Below are positions 1-8,161 of a stretch of 64,000 nt of DNA, piece after piece (the first letter of the stretch is position 1; each line of letters starts with the position of its first letter). The notes beneath the pieces are model-generated. The model saw nothing but the letters and a program-made list of their open reading frames with translations, was not told the DNA's origin and did no database searches. This stretch comes from an uncultured Acetatifactor sp. (lineage in GTDB: Bacteria > Bacillota > Clostridia > Lachnospirales > Lachnospiraceae). The stretch is from NCBI GenBank assembly GCA_947586055.1, contig CANPXL010000002.1, forward strand, positions 1-64,000, written 5' to 3'. Made by a program: the position numbers and the translations under genes.

Positions 1-136
1 AGTGATGAGCCAGACGCCGCCAGCGATTAAGCTGACGGCGCTAATGTTATGACTGGCTACTGTGTGAAAAGTAACAAAAATCCGCCGTATTTTTGCCGTC
101 CTCTGGGCACATTGACGGAACGCGGCCGTTTTTTTC
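1..136. other. window-edge stretch with an imperfect hairpin, no confident gene
   Basis: No gene can be supported here. Bases 16-41 form an imperfect hairpin (CGCCG.CAGC / GCTG.CGGCG) without a clear T-tract in either direction. A plus-strand frame open from the window edge ends at a TAA at 28-30 (tail SDEPDAASD), so this could be the last codons of a plus-strand gene, but nine residues are not enough to decide. The U32 peptidase gene ends at 137, so this stretch is also its 3' flank. Confidence 0.3.
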
Positions 137-1459
137 TCAGACTTCCATCCGCAGCAGATCGCCTTTCTGCGCTTCCCCAGACAGCTCCAGCCATATTTTC
201 TGCTTTGAATGGGGACAGCTGTCCACGGCTTCCCCCGTCTCGCTGTACATGGCCGTCACCGCCGCGGCAACGTCCCTTCCGTCCGGCTTCATGATCTCGA
301 TCCTGTCTCCCACGCAGAATTTATTGCGCTGTTCTATGCAGACCAGCGGACGGGCGGCATGCGGCGCGTCTCCGCCGGATGGTCCCGGCGCTCCGCTTCC
401 CTGCCATGGGAGCTCTTCCCTCTCCCAGATTTCCTCCACGGTTCCCAGATACACCGCGTCCTTCACATAAGTACTGCTGTCGTAGATCTGGGCGTCTTTG
501 TCCGGGCGGCCGAAATAAAATCCCGTGGTGTAACGGCGGTTGGTGCATTTCGACACCTCGGCCAGATATCGGTTCAGATTTTTCCGGTAAGACTCTTCCG
601 AAGCCAGACAGTCGTCAATGGCCTGCCGGTAGGCCCGCGCGATGACCGCCACATACAGCGCCGTCTTCATGCGTCCCTCCACCTTCAGGCTGTCGATCCC
701 CGCGTCCAGAAGCTCCGGTATGTGGTCTATCATGCACAGATCCCTGGAATTAAAAAGAAAAGTGCCTCTGTCGTTCTCATATACCGGCAGATATTCTCCC
801 GGCCTGGTCTCTTCCATCACCGCATATTTCCAGCGGCAGGGGTGCGTGCAGGCCCCCCTGTTGGCGTCCCTGCCTGTAAAGTAGTTGCTCAGCAGGCATC
901 TTCCCGAATAGGAAATACACATAGCGCCATGGACAAAGCATTCCGTCTCCAGATCCTCCGGAATATGCTCCCTTATGGACCGCAGCTCCCGAAGCGTCAG
1001 CTCTCTGGCGCAGACCACCCGCTTTGCCCCCATCTGTCTCCAGAAGAGGAAGGTTTCATAATTCGTATTGTTGGCCTGAGTGGAAATATGAATCTCGGCC
1101 TCCGGCCACACCCTCCTTGCGACGGCAAACATTCCGGGGTCGGATATGATCAGCGCGTCGCAGCGCTCCGGCTTCATATCCCTGAGGCTGGCAAAATATT
1201 CCGCCGCCGCCTCAAGATCGTCGTTATGGGCCAGAATGTTGGCGGTGACGTAAACCTTCACGCCTCTGGCATGGGCAAAAGCAATCCCCTGCGCCATTTC
1301 CTCCAGGGAAAAGTTTTTTGCCTTCGCCCGCAGGCCGAACACATCTCCGCCTATGTAAACCGCGTCCGCCCCGAATGTCACGGCGGTCCTCAAGACCTCC
1401 GGACTGCCGGCAGGCATTAAAAGCTCGGGTTTTTTTCTCCCTGTCCGTTCTTCCCTCAT
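137..1459 (-). CDS. peptidase U32 family protein (tRNA/rRNA hydroxylation type)
   Basis: A 440-residue U32 family protein. Members of this family (TrhP/YegQ, RlhA, YrrN/YrrO) are now linked mainly to prephenate-dependent hydroxylation of tRNA or rRNA uridine or cytidine rather than proteolysis. The N-terminus has the typical ELLMPAGSPE and GADAVYIGG segments. The family signature is visible around residues 170-200 (ECFVHGAMCISYSGRCLLS), followed by further cysteines (RGACTHPCRW) that could hold an Fe-S cluster. The ATG at 1459 is preceded by GGAGAGG. It follows the O-methyltransferase gene in the same direction. In Bacillus, yrrM-yrrN-yrrO neighbours act in the 5-methoxyuridine tRNA pathway, so the pairing supports a tRNA wobble-uridine hydroxylation role. 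Which paralogue it represents is not decided. Confidence 0.88.
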   Translation of the reverse strand: MREERTGRKKPELLMPAGSPEVLRTAVTFGADAVYIGGDVFGLRAKAKNFSLEEMAQGIAFAHARGVKVYVTANILAHNDDLEAAAEYFASLRDMKPERCDALIISDPGMFAVARRVWPEAEIHISTQANNTNYETFLFWRQMGAKRVVCARELTLRELRSIREHIPEDLETECFVHGAMCISYSGRCLLSNYFTGRDANRGACTHPCRWKYAVMEETRPGEYLPVYENDRGTFLFNSRDLCMIDHIPELLDAGIDSLKVEGRMKTALYVAVIARAYRQAIDDCLASEESYRKNLNRYLAEVSKCTNRRYTTGFYFGRPDKDAQIYDSSTYVKDAVYLGTVEEIWEREELPWQGSGAPGPSGGDAPHAARPLVCIEQRNKFCVGDRIEIMKPDGRDVAAAVTAMYSETGEAVDSCPHSKQKIWLELSGEAQKGDLLRMEV

Positions 1460-1553
1460 GCTGATCCTCTCCTGCCGCGCATCCCTTGCCGCCCGCGCAT
1501 CCGTTTTTTCGTCCGGGATCCGGATTCCCGGGGGCAGCCTCTGCGCCGCGCCG

Positions 1554-2195
1554 CTACCGCTTTACCGTCAGCGCCGCCCCGTCTCCCACCGGCAAAACCG
1601 CCGTCTCCAGACCGGGCGTGTGCTTCAGTTCATACAGATATTCCCGCATGCGGGCGTGTATGGTCCTGTTTCTGCGCGCCACCGCAAACCGGGATTCCAT
1701 GACGTCCCCGTCCTGCAGCACATTGTCCGAGATCAGAAGACCGCCCGGCGCAAGCAGCCGCAGCGCCTTCGGGAGAAAAAACAGATACTGCCCCTTGGCC
1801 GCGTCCATGAAGATCATATCATAAGGCCCCGTCAAATCTTCCAACACCTGCGCCGCGTCCCCCTCCAAAAGGGTGATGCGGTTCTCCCTGTCGTATTTCC
1901 GGAAATTTTCCCTGGCCTCCAGGATCCTCTTCTCATATTTTTCCACGGTCGTGATATGGCAGTCCGCCGGTCCGTACTCGCTCATCAGCAGCGCGGAAAA
2001 CCCTACGGCGGTGCCCACCTCCAGAATATTCTTCGGCTTTGACAGCGCAAGAAGAAACTTTAAAAGGCTCTGCATGGATTTACGGATCACAGGCACCTGC
2101 GTTTCAACGGCATGCGCTTCGATTTCATTCAGGTACGGCGCGTTTCCCCTGTCGAGAGAATCAATAAAGGTACTTATCCTTTCCTCTGTGATCAT
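1554..2195 (-). CDS. trmR: SAM-dependent O-methyltransferase, TrmR/YrrM-like
   Basis: A 213-residue class I SAM O-methyltransferase. Motif I is NILEVGTAVGFSALLM (about residues 57-72), an acidic ribose contact follows in the ITTVEKYEKR region, and DMIFMDAAKGQY carries the metal-binding acidic residues of the caffeoyl-CoA OMT-like family. The ATG at 2195 follows a GGAAG ribosome site. Downstream (94 bp) lies the U32 gene, a pairing seen in Firmicutes where YrrM/TrmR methylates 5-hydroxyuridine in tRNA to 5-methoxyuridine. The specific role is inferred from this context; a generic small-molecule O-methyltransferase is the alternative. Confidence 0.82.
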   Translation of the reverse strand: MITEERISTFIDSLDRGNAPYLNEIEAHAVETQVPVIRKSMQSLLKFLLALSKPKNILEVGTAVGFSALLMSEYGPADCHITTVEKYEKRILEARENFRKYDRENRITLLEGDAAQVLEDLTGPYDMIFMDAAKGQYLFFLPKALRLLAPGGLLISDNVLQDGDVMESRFAVARRNRTIHARMREYLYELKHTPGLETAVLPVGDGAALTVKR

Positions 2196-2245
2196 AAGTT
2201 CTTCCGTCCCTTTCTCCCGGTTCCCGCACCGCCGTGCATCCGGCC

Positions 2246-2638
2246 TTATTCCTCCGGCGTCTCTTCCGTCTCCTCTTCGGGGAGGACCATGGCCGCCATC
2301 ATCTCTTCGGCGGTCATGGCGGTGTTCAACTCAAAGATTCCCGGCCCTACGTCTTTTCGATATTCCGACAGGTAATACTGCAGGGCGAAGAGCCTTGCGT
2401 CCCGCACCAGCCCCTTGCTCTCAAACAGCCTGCCAATGTCCATGGGGGACATTTCCGCCGTCACCGCGACGGTCACCGTCCTTCCCTCCCCGGCGGATAC
2501 GGGCGGTTCCGTAAAAATGCGGTATCCGTAGTCAAAGCAGGTTTCCGCTCCCCGGTAGATCACCACCGCCACCACGATGACCACAACCACTTTCAGAATC
2601 GCGCCCATCACGGCCAGAATTATGTTTTTTGTCTCCAT
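2246..2638 (-). CDS. short MltG/YceG-like membrane protein (N-terminal part only)
   Basis: About 130 residues, starting at the internal ATG at 2638 (METKNIIL) rather than the longer track start. One N-terminal membrane helix (about residues 6-30) is followed by an extracytoplasmic segment with VTAEMSPMDIGRLFESKGLVRD, resembling the LysM-like N-terminal subdomain of endolytic transglycosylase MltG. The remainder ends in an acidic tail (EEETEETPEE). The catalytic YceG domain is missing, so transglycosylase activity is not expected. It sits 32 bp after ylbF and 50 bp before the O-methyltransferase, so it is probably co-transcribed. It may be a regulatory or decayed MltG relative; the assignment rests on weak similarity. 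Confidence 0.6.
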   Translation of the reverse strand: METKNIILAVMGAILKVVVVIVVAVVIYRGAETCFDYGYRIFTEPPVSAGEGRTVTVAVTAEMSPMDIGRLFESKGLVRDARLFALQYYLSEYRKDVGPGIFELNTAMTAEEMMAAMVLPEEETEETPEE

Positions 2639-2670
2639 AGGCACTTCCCATCCGTGCGCAGAAACGCACA

Positions 2671-2991
2671 TTACTCAAAATTCAGTTCGGCGACAATACG
2701 GGTGTTGATCCGCTGCATCATTCTGCAAAGGTCCAGCTCCGCCGCAAGAAAATCAGCCACAAGGGGATTGGCTCTGAAATTCTCATACTCCTTTTCAAAA
2801 TGATCCAGCCGGTTAAAGTCAATGTCATGGCTGGACTGAAACTCGTAATTTCGTTTCCGGTATTCGTCGATCTGTTCCTTCAGTCCGGGTTCCCGCTTTA
2901 CCTTTTCCAGTTCCCTGCGATAATTTTTATACACGTCGGTGGCAAGAACGGCGGCGATAAAATCATCTGTTGCGGTATCAATGTACTTCAT
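2671..2991 (-). CDS. YlbF family regulator
   Basis: A 106-residue, highly charged, all-helical protein of the YlbF/YmcA family (ATDVYKNYRRELEKVKREPGL, then a helix rich in E, F and R). In Bacillus, YlbF, YmcA and YaaT form the Y-complex, which modulates RNase Y-dependent mRNA maturation and affects Spo0A, biofilm and competence. Here it lies 27 bp downstream of an RNase J gene, so a link to RNA decay is natural but inferred. The ATG at 2991 has a GGAG ribosome site. No membrane segment or signal peptide is seen. Confidence 0.8.
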   Translation of the reverse strand: MKYIDTATDDFIAAVLATDVYKNYRRELEKVKREPGLKEQIDEYRKRNYEFQSSHDIDFNRLDHFEKEYENFRANPLVADFLAAELDLCRMMQRINTRIVAELNFE

Positions 2992-3018
2992 GTTTTACTC
3001 CATCTGCACCTTTCCGGC

Positions 3019-4692
3019 CTAAACCTCCATGATAATGGGCAGGATCATGGGCCGGCGTTTTGTTTTTTTCCAGACATAGTCTCCAAGAGCGTCCTTGGTG
3101 GCGTTTTTCAGCTTTCCCCAGTCGGTGATGCCCCTGTCGAGACATCTCTGCAGGACGTCGTCCACCGTGTGACGCGCCTCCTCGATCAGTTCATCCGACT
3201 CCTTCACATACACAAATCCCCTTGACACGATATCCGGCCCCGCAACCAGCTGGCCGCTGGCCCTCTCCAGACTCATCACGACGATCATGATGCCGTCCTC
3301 CGCCAGATGCTGGCGGTCTCTGAGCACCACGTTCCCCACATCTCCCACGCCGAGACCGTCTACCAGAATGGCGCCCACCGGCACTTTTCCCGTAACGGCG
3401 GCGCTGTTATCGTCCAGCTCCAGCACTTCCCCGGAGGAAAGGATAAAAATATTTTCCTTCTCCATGCCGAGACTCTGCGCAATCTTTGCCTGCGCCTTCA
3501 GGTGCTTGTATTCGCCGTGGACGGGGATCGCGTATCTGGGCCGGATCAGGGTATAGAGCAGTTTGATTTCCTCCTGACAGGCATGCCCGGAAACATGGGC
3601 GTCCTGAAACACAACGTCCGCCCCCTTGATCAGCAGATCGTTTATGACCTTCGTCACCGATTTTTCATTGCCCGGGATAGGGTTGGAAGAAAAGATCACC
3701 GTATCCCCCGCTCCGATCGTGATCTTGCGGTGCATGCCGCTGGCCATGCGGCTTAAGGCCGCCATGCTCTCTCCCTGACTGCCGGTGGTGATGATGACCT
3801 GCTGTTCGTCCGGATAATTCTTCATCTGATCAATCTCGATCAGCGTATTGTCGGGAATACTGATGCACTCCAGATTCCGGGCCGTCTCGATGATGCTGAC
3901 CATACTGCGGCCTTCCACACACACCTTCCGCCCGAATTTATAGGCGGAATTGATGATCTGCTGGACCCTGTCCACGTTGGAGGCAAAGGTCGCCACAAAA
4001 ATTCTCGTGTTTTTATGTTCCTCGAAGAGCGTGTCAAAGGTCCGCCCCACCGTTCTCTCCGACGGCGTGAAACCGGGCCGTTCGGCGTTGGTGGAATCGC
4101 ACATCAGGGCCAGCACGCCCTTCTTTCCGATCTCCGCAAAGCGCTGGAGATCGATGGCGTCTCCAAACACAGGCGTATAGTCCACCTTGAAATCGCCGGT
4201 ATGCACCACCACGCCCGCAGGGGAATAGATGGCAAGCGCGGCGGCATCCACAATGCTGTGGTTGGTCTTAATAAATTCCACCCGGAACCTGCCAAGGTTG
4301 ATGGACTGGCCGAACTTCACCACCTTGCGTCTGGTGTTCTGCATCAGGTTATGCTCCCGCAGCTTGTTTTCAATGATTCCCATGGTCAGCCTGGTGGCGT
4401 ACACGGGCACATTGATGTCGCGGAGCACATAGGGCAGCGCCCCGATGTGGTCCTCATGGCCGTGGGTGATTACAAAGCCCTTCACCTTGTCGATGTGCTC
4501 CTTCAGATACGTCACGTCGGGAATCACAAGGTCGATCCCCAGCATGTCGTCCGCGGGGAAGGAAAGACCACAGTCCACCACAAGGATACTGTCTTCATAC
4601 TCGAAGGCAGTAATGTTCATGCCGATTTGCTCCAGACCTCCCAGCGGAATGATCTTCAGTCTGGACGCACTGTTATTCTCTTTTTTCTTCAA
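3019..4692 (-). CDS. rnj: ribonuclease J
   Basis: A metallo-beta-lactamase/beta-CASP ribonuclease of 557 residues, acting as 5'-3' exonuclease and endonuclease in mRNA decay and rRNA maturation. The metal site HGHEDHIGALPY, the beta-CASP segments (GQSINLGRFRVEF, TNHSIVDAAA, HTGDFKVDYTP), the TTGSQGE loop and HVSGHACQEE near residue 390 are all present. The track ORF starts at 4803 inside fur. The better start is TTG at 4692 (protein LKKKENNSASRLKIIPLGG), preceded by GGAGGAG at good spacing, which gives the usual family length. It overlaps the end of fur by 20 bp, suggesting translational coupling. Confidence 0.95.
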   Translation of the reverse strand: MKKKENNSASRLKIIPLGGLEQIGMNITAFEYEDSILVVDCGLSFPADDMLGIDLVIPDVTYLKEHIDKVKGFVITHGHEDHIGALPYVLRDINVPVYATRLTMGIIENKLREHNLMQNTRRKVVKFGQSINLGRFRVEFIKTNHSIVDAAALAIYSPAGVVVHTGDFKVDYTPVFGDAIDLQRFAEIGKKGVLALMCDSTNAERPGFTPSERTVGRTFDTLFEEHKNTRIFVATFASNVDRVQQIINSAYKFGRKVCVEGRSMVSIIETARNLECISIPDNTLIEIDQMKNYPDEQQVIITTGSQGESMAALSRMASGMHRKITIGAGDTVIFSSNPIPGNEKSVTKVINDLLIKGADVVFQDAHVSGHACQEEIKLLYTLIRPRYAIPVHGEYKHLKAQAKIAQSLGMEKENIFILSSGEVLELDDNSAAVTGKVPVGAILVDGLGVGDVGNVVLRDRQHLAEDGIMIVVMSLERASGQLVAGPDIVSRGFVYVKESDELIEEARHTVDDVLQRCLDRGITDWGKLKNATKDALGDYVWKKTKRRPMILPIIMEV

Positions 4693-5143
4693 TGAAATCT
4701 CCTCCACATTCTGCACAGTAGCCGTAGAGCTTGACTTCATGATCCACAACCCGGAATCCGGCAGTGGCGGTGATCTTCTTTTCCAGCTCCTCCAGCAGAT
4801 CATCCCTGAAAGAAATCACCCTGCCGCATTTCATACAGATCAGGTGATGATGATGGTGCTCCTTTTCTCCGTCAGACGCGTTCCCCATCTCATAGCGGAC
4901 AAAACCGTCATCAAAACTGATCCGGTCGATCAGATGCAGCTCATTCAGCAGCTGTATGGTTCTATAAACAGTAGCCAGCCCAATCTCGGGATAGCTTACC
5001 TTTACCAGATCATAAATTTCCTCGGCAGTCAGATGTTCTTCCGGACGGGAAGCGATGGCTTCCAGCACCAGAATCCTCTGGCGGGTAACCTTCAGCCCTT
5101 TTTCCTTCAATAACCGGTTAAACTGTTCTCTGTCCACTGCCAT
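4673..5143 (-). CDS. Fur family transcriptional regulator
   Basis: A 156-residue Fur superfamily metalloregulator (start chosen at MAVDREQF, 5143; the track start adds 15 residues without RBS support). The N-terminal winged helix includes KGLKVTRQRILVLEAI and EIGLATVYRTIQLL. The histidine-rich linker EHHHHHLICMKCGRVISF and the C-terminal CAECGG pair provide the structural zinc site. Fur, PerR and Zur cannot be separated by eye. The gene sits between DUF1292 and RNase J in a conserved Clostridia operon and its 3' end overlaps the RNase J start. Confidence 0.92.
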   Translation of the reverse strand: MAVDREQFNRLLKEKGLKVTRQRILVLEAIASRPEEHLTAEEIYDLVKVSYPEIGLATVYRTIQLLNELHLIDRISFDDGFVRYEMGNASDGEKEHHHHHLICMKCGRVISFRDDLLEELEKKITATAGFRVVDHEVKLYGYCAECGGDFIEEKRE

Positions 5144-5202
5144 TTCTGCGCTTTCCGTTTCCGTCCCGCGCGGTGCACAGTCCCACACCCCCGCGCGCAG
5201 AC

Positions 5203-5466
5203 TCAGACAAACTTCACATCGTCGAGCATATTCTCAAAAACGCCCGCCACGGCGGCAAGTTCCTCGTCGTCGGACACCACCGTAAATACGCTTTCCGCTT
5301 CGCCGTCCTTGGATATATCCTTTAAGATGAGAGCCTCTCCGTCTCCCTCTTCAAAATCCGTCACCAGAATATAATTGATGCCGCCGATCCTTGTCTGCTC
5401 CAGAACAAAAAAATCCACGGGCTCCTCTCCGTGAGGGTTAAACGTAATCTTTTCCAGTTTGCTCAT
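5203..5466 (-). CDS. DUF1292 domain protein (YrzB-like)
   Basis: An 87-residue protein of the DUF1292/YrzB family: KITFNPHGEEPVDFFVLEQTRIGGINYILVTD, then an acidic stretch. Start MSKLEK at 5466 follows AGAGGAAAT. It overlaps the end of ruvX by its ribosome site and lies between ruvX and fur, the standard Firmicutes arrangement (yrzL-yrrK-yrzB). Its molecular function is unknown; the context suggests a housekeeping cytoplasmic role. Confidence 0.85.
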   Translation of the reverse strand: MSKLEKITFNPHGEEPVDFFVLEQTRIGGINYILVTDFEEGDGEALILKDISKDGEAESVFTVVSDDEELAAVAGVFENMLDDVKFV

Positions 5467-5474
5467 ATTTCCTC

Positions 5475-5915
5475 TCATTCCGCCGCTTCCCGCGCATTGC
5501 GCCTTCTGTCAAGATACCCCTGCAGAATCAGGACGGCGGCAATCTTGTCCACATACTCTTTTCTGTTTTCCCTGCGGACGCCGGCCTCCTTCATCGTCCT
5601 GTCCGCCTCGACGGTGGTCAGCCGCTCGTCCCACAGAAAAACCGGAAGCCCCGTTCTGCGCTCCAGTTTCTCCCTGAACTCTTCCGTCAGTTCCACGCGC
5701 ACGCCCTCCGTGCCGTTCAGATGTTTCGGACAGCCCAGCACGATCTCCTCCACCTCATACTCCAGAATCAGTTCTTCAATTCTGGCCATCGTCTGTCTCA
5801 GTTTGTTTTCCCGGCTGCGGCGGATGATCTCAACGCCCTGCGCCGTCAAAAGCAGACTGTCGCTGACCGCCACGCCCACCGTTTTGGAACCGAAATCAAG
5901 ACCCATGATCCGCAT
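5475..5915 (-). CDS. ruvX: Holliday junction resolvase-like protein RuvX/YqgF
   Basis: A 146-residue RNase H-fold nuclease of the YqgF/RuvX family, implicated in pre-16S rRNA 5'-end processing and proposed as a Holliday junction resolvase. [16 protein letters not shown] carries the first catalytic aspartate, [11 protein letters not shown] the middle motif and [11 protein letters not shown] the later acidic residues. The start at 5915 (MRIMGLD) is preceded by GGGAGGAATTCC; the track start six codons upstream lacks an RBS. It follows ireB closely, giving the ireB-ruvX-DUF1292 order. Confidence 0.93.
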   Translation of the reverse strand: MRIMGLDFGSKTVGVAVSDSLLLTAQGVEIIRRSRENKLRQTMARIEELILEYEVEEIVLGCPKHLNGTEGVRVELTEEFREKLERRTGLPVFLWDERLTTVEADRTMKEAGVRRENRKEYVDKIAAVLILQGYLDRRRNAREAAE

Positions 5916-5929
5916 GGAATTCCTCCCGT

Positions 5930-6205
5930 TCAACGCCAGCCTTTGGACGCAATATACTCTGTCAGAAGCTCTTCCACCAGTTCGTCGCGTTCTACCTTCA
6001 TGATCAGGCTTCTTGCATTTTTATGGCTGGTGATATAGGTGGGATCCCCGCTCATGATATATCCCACGATCTGATTCACCGGGTTATACCCTTTTTCGGT
6101 AAGCGCTTCGTATACCGCCGAAAGAACCAGCTTCGCGCCGGTCTCCGGTTCGGTCTCCACTTTAAAATATTGTGTATTCCCCAAGTCCTGCATTGCTATC
6201 CCCAT
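5930..6205 (-). CDS. ireB: IreB family regulatory phosphoprotein
   Basis: A 91-residue protein of the IreB (formerly DUF965/YrzL) family. The core [32 protein letters not shown] and [10 protein letters not shown] is unmistakable. In Enterococcus, IreB is a substrate of the Ser/Thr kinase IreK and modulates cephalosporin resistance. The start may be the ATG at 6205 or the second ATG at 6193 ([10 protein letters not shown]), which is the more usual family N-terminus. It is the first gene of the operon running down to the U32 gene, with a promoter just upstream. Confidence 0.92.
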   Translation of the reverse strand: MGIAMQDLGNTQYFKVETEPETGAKLVLSAVYEALTEKGYNPVNQIVGYIMSGDPTYITSHKNARSLIMKVERDELVEELLTEYIASKGWR

Positions 6206-6268
6206 TTTCCCGGCCGGCGCCAGGACGGCCCGGCAGCGTCATCTGTGTTTTTGTTTCCGTTATAACCT

Positions 6269-6297
6269 ATCATAACTCATTTGTCCGCAAAATTCAA
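6269..6297 (-). promoter_or_regulatory. sigma-A type promoter of the ireB operon
   Basis: On the minus strand TTGAAT (6297-6292) is separated by 17 bp from TATGAT (6274-6269), about 60 bp upstream of ireB. This is the best promoter before ireB-ruvX-DUF1292-fur-rnj. Confidence 0.7.
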
Positions 6298-6337
6298 TCC
6301 GGGAAAATCAATCGGTCCCTTCCGCAGACAGCTTATC

Positions 6338-7738
6338 TCATACCGGCGTCCGGCAGACCTCGTCCCCCAGCAGGATTTCCCCCGTGAGGAATTCCTTCAC
6401 GGACACCGTCTGCAGCCGGCCTCTCTCCGCCGCCTTCGGCCGGGCGCTCAGAGCGATCTTTACATAATCCCCGGTATGGCCCAGAAAATATTCCCGGTTT
6501 CGGATCGTCTTTTTCTCTTCTATCAGGATCTCCGCGCATTTTCCTATGTAACGGCTGCGGAATTTTTCGGACTGCCTTTTTTCCAGCTCCAAAAGGATGT
6601 CGCTTCGTCCGGCCTTTACTTCCTCCGGCACCTGCCCCGGCATGACCGCCGCCGCGGTGCCGTTCCTTCTGGAATACTTAAAAACATGCATCTCGTAAAA
6701 TTCCACCGCTTCCAGAAACTTTTTGGTGGTGAGGAATTCCTCTTCCGTCTCCCCGGGAAAGCCTACAATGACGTCCGTCGTGACGGCGGGATGGTCGAAA
6801 GCTTTCCGCAGCTGCTCCACGCTTTCATAGTATTCCCCGCAAGTGTAATGTCTATTCATCCGTTTCAGGGTGGCGTCGCATCCGCTCTGGAGAGAAAGGT
6901 GGAAATGAGGGCATAGCTTCGGCAGCGCCTTCAGTCTCCGGACCGTTTCCTCCGTGATGATCCTCGGCTCCAGAGATCCCAGCCGGATCCGCTTTAGCCC
7001 CTGTATCTCGTGAATCTGCTCCAGCAGGTCAAACAACGCGCTCCGGGAAGCCTTTCCTCCCTGAAAATCCATGCCGTAGGAGCTGAGATGAATGCCGGTG
7101 AGCACGACCTCCCGGTAACCCTTTTCCGTCAGCCCCCGGATCTCGCGGAGAATATCCTCCGCCCCGCGGCTGCGGACCCGCCCTCTGGCCAAAGGAATCG
7201 CGCAGTAAGAACAGAACTGGTTGCAGCCGTCCTGTATCTTGATATAGGCCCTGGTATGCTCCAGCGTCTGTTTCAGCTGCATTTCCTCATACCGGGATGT
7301 ATGGGCGATGTCCGTCAGCGTGGAGCCACCCAGCGTCTTGTCCGCCTGCCCGCCGCCCTCGGAGCCTGCCGAAGATAAACGGTTTTCCTCCCGCTGCGCC
7401 AGAAATCTCTCCAGGATCTCCGCAATCTCACTTTTTCGGTCGTTTCCTATGATGAGATCCACGCTGTCGTCTTTTTCCATGCTGTCGGCGCCGGTCTGTG
7501 CGTAGCATCCGGCCGCCACCACCACCGCGTCCGGGTTTTTCTGTTTTGCCCGGTGCAGCATCTGCCGGCTTTTTCTGTCCGCAATGTTTGTGACCGTGCA
7601 GGTATTGACAATATAGACGTCCGCCGCCTCGTCAAAGGGTACAATATGATATCCCTTTTCCTGCAGCTTCTGCATCATCACTTCCGTCTCGTAGGAATTG
7701 ACCTTGCACCCGAGAGTATGAAACGCTGCGTTTTTCAT
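6338..7738 (-). CDS. mtaB: tRNA (N6-threonylcarbamoyladenosine A37) methylthiotransferase MtaB
   Basis: A 466-residue MiaB-family radical SAM methylthiotransferase. The N-terminal UPF0004 domain shows AFHTLGCKVNSYETE, NTCTVTNIADRKS and AAGCYAQ, giving three cluster cysteines. The radical SAM motif is DGCNQFCSYCAIPLARG (CxxxCxxC), and a C-terminal TRAM-like domain follows. GCKVN with NTCTVT is typical of MtaB/YqeV, which converts t6A to ms2t6A at tRNA position 37. The ATG at 7738 follows AGGAGTG. It is transcribed away from the HPr-like gene and toward ireB. Confidence 0.93.
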   Translation of the reverse strand: MKNAAFHTLGCKVNSYETEVMMQKLQEKGYHIVPFDEAADVYIVNTCTVTNIADRKSRQMLHRAKQKNPDAVVVAAGCYAQTGADSMEKDDSVDLIIGNDRKSEIAEILERFLAQREENRLSSAGSEGGGQADKTLGGSTLTDIAHTSRYEEMQLKQTLEHTRAYIKIQDGCNQFCSYCAIPLARGRVRSRGAEDILREIRGLTEKGYREVVLTGIHLSSYGMDFQGGKASRSALFDLLEQIHEIQGLKRIRLGSLEPRIITEETVRRLKALPKLCPHFHLSLQSGCDATLKRMNRHYTCGEYYESVEQLRKAFDHPAVTTDVIVGFPGETEEEFLTTKKFLEAVEFYEMHVFKYSRRNGTAAAVMPGQVPEEVKAGRSDILLELEKRQSEKFRSRYIGKCAEILIEEKKTIRNREYFLGHTGDYVKIALSARPKAAERGRLQTVSVKEFLTGEILLGDEVCRTPV

Positions 7739-7769
7739 GGAACACTCCTGTTTTTGTGTTGTTTTTTCC

Positions 7770-7798
7770 TTGACTTTTACGTCCTGTGCCGTTAATAT
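7770..7798 (+). promoter_or_regulatory. promoter of the HPr-like gene
   Basis: Plus-strand TTGACT (7770-7775), a 17-bp spacer and TAATAT (7793-7798) lie 38 bp upstream of the ATG at 7837. An AAGGAGGT ribosome site follows. Confidence 0.75.
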
Positions 7799-7836
7799 GT
7801 ATGGGAAGGTATGAAACTGATAAGGAGGTAACCGCG

Positions 7837-8067
7837 ATGAAAACAGTGCAGATTTCTTTAAATTCCATTGACAAGGTAAAATCTTTTGTCAATGATGTGA
7901 CCAAATTTGATTACGACTTTGATCTGGTATCCGGCAGATATGTGATTGACGCCAAATCCATCATGGGCATTTTCAGTCTGGATCTCTCCAAGCCCATCGA
8001 CCTGAATATTCATGCCGAAGACGGCGCGGACGAAGTGCTGGAGATCCTGAAGCCCTATCTGATCTAG
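7837..8067 (+). CDS. HPr-family protein lacking the catalytic histidine
   Basis: A 76-residue HPr-like protein. The start is ATG 7837 after a perfect AAGGAGG; the track's earlier start runs through the promoter. The second half aligns with HPr, including the Ser46 region AKSIMGIFSLDL and C-terminal helix ADEVLEILKPYLI. The His15 loop (GLHARPA in HPr) is replaced by SIDKVKSFVND, so phosphoenolpyruvate-dependent phosphotransfer is not possible. It resembles Crh-like proteins that keep only the regulatory serine, although the function is unknown. It is an isolated plus-strand gene between minus-strand mtaB and thiI, followed by a terminator. A second HPr gene with a normal-looking C-terminal half is cut off at the window's end. 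Confidence 0.85.
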   Translation: MKTVQISLNSIDKVKSFVNDVTKFDYDFDLVSGRYVIDAKSIMGIFSLDLSKPIDLNIHAEDGADEVLEILKPYLI

Positions 8068-8116
8068 GCCGGGACGCGGCGCAGGAAACGTCTTTTTACA
8101 AAACCGAAATCAAAAC

Positions 8117-8161
8117 AAAGAGGAATCCTGAAGGGCACTGTTCCTTTGGGATCCTTTTTTA
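8117..8161 (+). terminator. probable rho-independent terminator of the HPr-like gene
   Basis: An imperfect stem (AGGAATCCTGAAGG / CCTTTGGGATCCT) is followed by TTTTTT, 50 bp after the stop codon. The end abuts the thiI stop codon. Confidence 0.6.

Noticed and set aside
209-1420. 403-residue plus-strand ORF
   Set aside because: Fully antisense to the U32 peptidase gene; Arg/His/Pro-rich shadow translation of GC-rich DNA with no recognisable motif.
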